The notes below the pieces were generated by a model. It made no database searches and was not told the origin of the DNA. It worked only from the letters and a program-made list of their open reading frames with translations. From positions 18,685,905 to 18,749,904 of the forward strand of contig NC_092094.1 in NCBI RefSeq assembly GCF_045679555.1: a stretch of 64,000 nucleotides of DNA, written 5' to 3'. The translations under genes were made by a program, and so were the position numbers. How positions within the stretch are numbered: the stretch's first letter is position 1; each line of letters opens with the position of its first letter. Source of the stretch: Salvelinus alpinus. Taxonomy: Eukaryota > Chordata > Actinopteri > Salmoniformes > Salmonidae. This document shows, piece by piece, positions 60,701 to 64,000 of the stretch.

Positions 60701-63490
60701 CAACTGATTGGCTCAAATGCATTAAGAAGGAAATAAATTCCACAACTGAACTTTTTAAGAAGGCACACCTGTTAATTGAAATGCATTCCAGGTGACTACC
60801 TCATGAAGCTGGTTGAGAGAATGCCAAGAGTGTGCAAAGCTGTCATCAAGGCTAAGGGTGGCTATTTGAAGAATCTCAAATGTAAAATATATTTTGATTT
60901 GTTTAACACTTTTTTGGTTACTACATGATTCCATATGTGTTATTTCATAGTTTTGATGTCTTTACTATTATTCTACAATGTAGAAAATAGTAAAAATAAA
61001 GAAAAACCCTTGAATTAGTAGGTGTTCTCAAATTTTTGACTGGTAGTGTATGTGCTAAGAATATTTTGTCCTATCCCCAACCCCCTCTCCCAGCATTATG
61101 AACACCACCCCAAAGGTTGGTGAGGTTCGGACACTGGAGGCCATCCGCAGAGCTTTCGAGGTGTGGGAACGCGTGACTCCACTGAGCTTTGAAGAGATCG
61201 CTTTCCAAGACATCCCCAACAGCAGCCAAGACGCGCTAGATATCATACTGTTGTTTGCATCTGGTTTCCATGGAGACATGTCTCTGTTTGAGGGCGAGGG
61301 GGCGTCTCTGGCTCATGCCTACTACCCAGGGCCCGGGATGGGCGGAGACACGCACTTTGACGCAGATGAACCCTGGACCCTTGACAACCACGATCCATCA
61401 GGTTAGATAGACATTTTGTCCCGTTTGCCCCCATTTCCCCCTCAATCACTATTACTGCTACTATTTCCTTGTTCAAAATGTATATCCTATTGATATCTTT
61501 TGATATTCATTTTCTTTATCCTCTTCCTATCTTTCTCTCTCCCTCTCTCCCTCCAGGTATTGACCTCTTCCTGGTTGCGGTGCATGAGCTGGGCCATGCT
61601 CTGGGTCTGGGGCACTCTGATAACCCCAATGCCATCATGGCTCCCCTTTACCAGTACATGGACACAAAGATCTTCTCACTCCCAGAGGATGATAGGAATG
61701 GAATACAGAAGATATATGGTGAGGAGCCTGCCCTCACAGCCATCACACACACACACACACACGCACGGATAAACATGCACACACATGCATACACTACCGT
61801 TCAAAAGTTTGGGGTCACTTAGAAATGTCCTTGTTTTTGAAAGAAATGCACATTTTTGGTCCATTAAAATAACATAAAATTGATCAAAAATACAGTGTAG
61901 ACATTGTTAATGCTGTAAATGACTATTGTAGCTGAAAATGGCAGATTTTTGATGGAATATCTACATAGGCGTACAGAGGCCCATTATCAGCAACCATCAC
62001 TCCTGTGTTCCAATGGCACGTTGTGTTAGCTAATCCAAGTTTATAATTTTAAAAGGCTAATTGATCATTAGAAAACCCTTTTGCAATTATGTTAGCACAG
62101 CTGAAAACTGATGTTCTGATTAAAGAAGCAATAAAACTGTCCTTCTTTAAACTAGTTGAGTATCTGGAGCATCAGCATTTGTGGGTTCGACTACAGGCTC
62201 AAAATGGCCAGAAACAAATAACTTTCTTCTGAAAGTCATCAGTCTATTCTTGTTCTGAGAAATGAAGGCTATTCCATGTGAGAAATTGCCAAGAAACTGA
62301 AGATCTCGTACAACGCTCCCTTCACAGAACAGCACAAACTGACTCTAACTAGAATAGAAAGAGGAGTGGGAGGCCCCGGTGCACAACTGACCAAGAGAGC
62401 AAGTACAATAGAGTGTCTAGTTTGAGAAACAGATGCCTCACAAGTCCTCAATTGGCAGCTTCATTAAATAGTACCTGCAAAACACCAGTATCAACATCAA
62501 CAGTGAAGAGGCGACTCCGGGATGCTGGCCCTATAAATCTAATTTATAAAATAGTCTTTACTGGCCAGCAAAACAAAAACAACATCTGTGTCCACTGTAA
62601 GTACTGTATGTCTGTTTTTCCGCTCTGTGTAAACAGAAGGTCTTCATTCCCAATGAGCTTCCTGCCGTGTGTGTGTGCAAGTAAGCATTTCGTTGGACTG
62701 TGTATACCATGTGTATCCTGTACATACGACTAATACAACTTGAAACGTGAGAGGGGTGGGGGCAGAGAAAGCATGTAAGGATGTATGTGAGGTTTATTGT
62801 CAAACCCATAGCATTTATAATGTCATCATCTTGGATTGTGCAGGATCTCCAGACAATGCTCCCACTCAGGACCCACCCGCCACCGCTGATGATGACACCG
62901 CCCCAAACCAAGACCCCACCACCACTGCTCCTCCTGACCTAGACTCCACCACCACTGCTCCTCTAGACCGAGCCCCCACCACCACCCCTGATAGTCCCCT
63001 TGAGACACACCCCCTCACCCCTACCTATACCCCAGACCAACCAGAACCGATACCCGACCCAGACCCCACCGTCCCCTGGCCTGATCCAGTGCCGGTGACC
63101 CCCTACATCAGGAGGGATGAGCCTCGTCACCCCCCAAAGCAGCCAGACCACACTGCCCCCAACATCTGTGACGGGGACTTTGATACGGTCACCATGCTGC
63201 GAGGGGAGATGTTCGTCTTCAAGGTGAGAAGCAGGGCTATTCTAAGAATACACTGTTTTGTATAGTTGTATTACTTCATACTCCATTCTAATCTCCTAAA
63301 AGTGGATGACGTTGGTGATTAGGTTCTGATGGTATCTTCTGTCTTTGCCAGGGTCGCTGGTTCTGGAGAGTTAGAAGGAACCGTGTCCTGGACAACTACC
63401 CAATGCCCATCTCGGTCTTCTGGGTTGGACTACCTGATGATATAGACTCTGGTTATGAACGGCATGATGGAAAATTTGTATTTTTCAAAG
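57719..63490 (+). CDS. mmp15: Matrix metalloproteinase 15 (MT2-MMP), exons 1-7, 3' end outside window
   Basis: Exons are 57719-57862, 58937-59085, 59333-59455, 61094-61401, 61557-61718, 62844-63223 and 63352-63490, giving 468 complete codons with consistent phases. Residues 25-40 are the signal-peptide core. The prodomain ([21 protein letters not shown]) ends with cysteine switch PRCGVPD (C105) and furin site RRKR (120-123), so the mature enzyme starts at Y124. The catalytic domain has [26 protein letters not shown], zinc site [11 protein letters not shown] (251-261, E252 catalytic) and Met-turn AIMAP. A Pro/Thr/Asp-rich hinge spans about 297-398, then the first hemopexin blade starts at C404 ([20 protein letters not shown], then [20 protein letters not shown]). 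These last motifs fit MMP15 better than MMP14 or MMP16 as I recall them. A second in-frame ATG at 57743 has the stronger start context (AAGATGG). The membrane anchor exons should follow to the right. Confidence 0.92.
59636..61048 (-). mobile_element. Tc1-like DNA transposon with long inverted repeats, in mmp15 intron 3
   Basis: Ends CACTACCGGT and its partner ACTGGTAGTG are flanked by TA at 59634-59635 and 61049-61050, the Tc1/mariner target. The transposase lies on the minus strand: the C-terminal frame at 59963-59610 holds [17 protein letters not shown] (third catalytic residue of DD34E) and the frame at 60225-59965 holds [11 protein letters not shown], with relics further right. Frames are broken, so it is inactive. 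The right arm (about 60783-61048) repeats in inverted form the transposase tail ([20 protein letters not shown]), and the left arm has lost part of the terminal repeat between 59645 and 59655. Confidence 0.9.
61744..61762. repeat. Short CA microsatellite in mmp15 intron 5
   Basis: About nine CA units lie just after the exon 5 donor, followed by an impure CACACATGCA stretch up to the transposon end at 61790. Confidence 0.9.
61792..62534 (+). mobile_element. Truncated Tc1-like transposon in mmp15 intron 5
   Basis: The left terminal repeat CACTACCGTTCAAAAGTTTG follows TA at 61790-61791. A long 5' region leads to a plus-strand transposase start near 62203 (MARNK, then a stop, then [48 protein letters not shown]). 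Homology stops after GGGATGCTGGCC near 62530, so the DDE catalytic part and the right terminal repeat are missing. It is a different Tc1 family from the one in intron 3. Confidence 0.85.
62535..62843. other. Rest of mmp15 intron 5
   Basis: No gene. The segment near 62680-62745 (AAGCATTTCGTTGGAC, then CGACTAATACAACTTG) resembles the 3' end of a dispersed salmonid retroposon from memory, so it may be a short retroposon tail. Confidence 0.35.
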
Positions 63491-64000
63491 GTCTGTATTT
63501 TATTTTATTCTCATATATTAAGTTTATTTTATATGTAATAGTTTAAATCTAATGGGAGCTGTCATGTCTTTGCTGTGCCGGATTAAGTGATATGACATGC
63601 TATTTTATAAAATAATTTATCTGTAATTAATATTACCTGATTAAACTAATCATGTAAATGTAATTAACTAGAAAGTCGGGGCACCACGGAAGAATGTTTA
63701 TAGAGCCGTTGTCTTCGGAATAAACTCTTAAAGACCTGGTAATCTTATATCAATAGCAGTCAATTATTAATCGTCACCTTATTCAGTCTCATCTGAATGT
63801 CGTAAAATTCTTGGTTATCTTCACCAACCCTGGCTAACAAGTTGAATCAGCAATTCAAATTTTGGTTTATTATTTATTTACTAAATAACTAAATAATCAC
63901 ACAGAATTATATATACACAGGCTGGATCATACATTGATTACTAATTATGTCATACAAGAAAACGTCCCTAGCAGACGGAGACGATATTACGGCTGGTTAC
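63491..64000. other. Start of mmp15 intron 7, unclassified AT-rich sequence
   Basis: No exon was recognised to the window end. The text from about 63660 looks like part of a dispersed repeat, but its ends and class cannot be fixed here. Confidence 0.4.

Overview
This is vertebrate nuclear DNA, most likely from a salmonid fish. The evidence is spliced genes with GT-AG introns, a teleost MT2-type matrix metalloproteinase (mmp15), a VAC14 exon, and a repeat load typical of salmonids as I recall them: Tc1-like transposons, a tRNA-derived SINE, an L2-like LINE and a LINE with a 2A-like motif. I could run no database search, so the species and repeat family names are inference.

Positions 1-46846 are one tandem array of at least 36 units, open at the left edge of the window. 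Each unit is about 1287 bp (S type) or 1320 bp (L type). On the minus strand each unit holds one tRNA-Gly gene with a poly-T terminator, and a dead piece of a non-LTR retrotransposon reverse transcriptase that includes the YADD motif. Units are nearly identical. By eye, 33 of 36 tRNA genes match perfectly. Unit 17 has anticodon GCC changed to UCC, unit 4 has the T-loop C56 changed to T, and unit 35 has G57 changed to A. The last eight units (about 36433-46846) carry the most indel variants, as expected at the edge of an array homogenised by unequal exchange.

Positions 46847-52900 are mobile-element-rich. They contain an internally deleted LINE on the minus strand (about 46955-49735), one isolated minus-strand exon of vac14 (50477-50539), and a 5'-truncated L2-like LINE on the minus strand (about 50950-52190).

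Positions 52900-56763 hold a complete nine-exon plus-strand gene for a 395-residue membrane glycoprotein: signal peptide, one EGF-like module, ZP domain and C-terminal transmembrane helix. It has a TATA box, a long TA microsatellite in its presumed 5' UTR, a MITE-like element in intron 5 and a SINE in intron 7.

Positions 57719-63490 hold the first seven exons of mmp15 on the plus strand: signal peptide, prodomain with cysteine switch, furin site, zinc catalytic domain, long hinge and the first hemopexin blade. The gene runs off the right edge. Its introns hold two Tc1-like elements. The ZP gene and mmp15 lie head to tail about 1 kb apart, and nothing in the sequence shows that they are functionally linked to each other or to the tRNA array.
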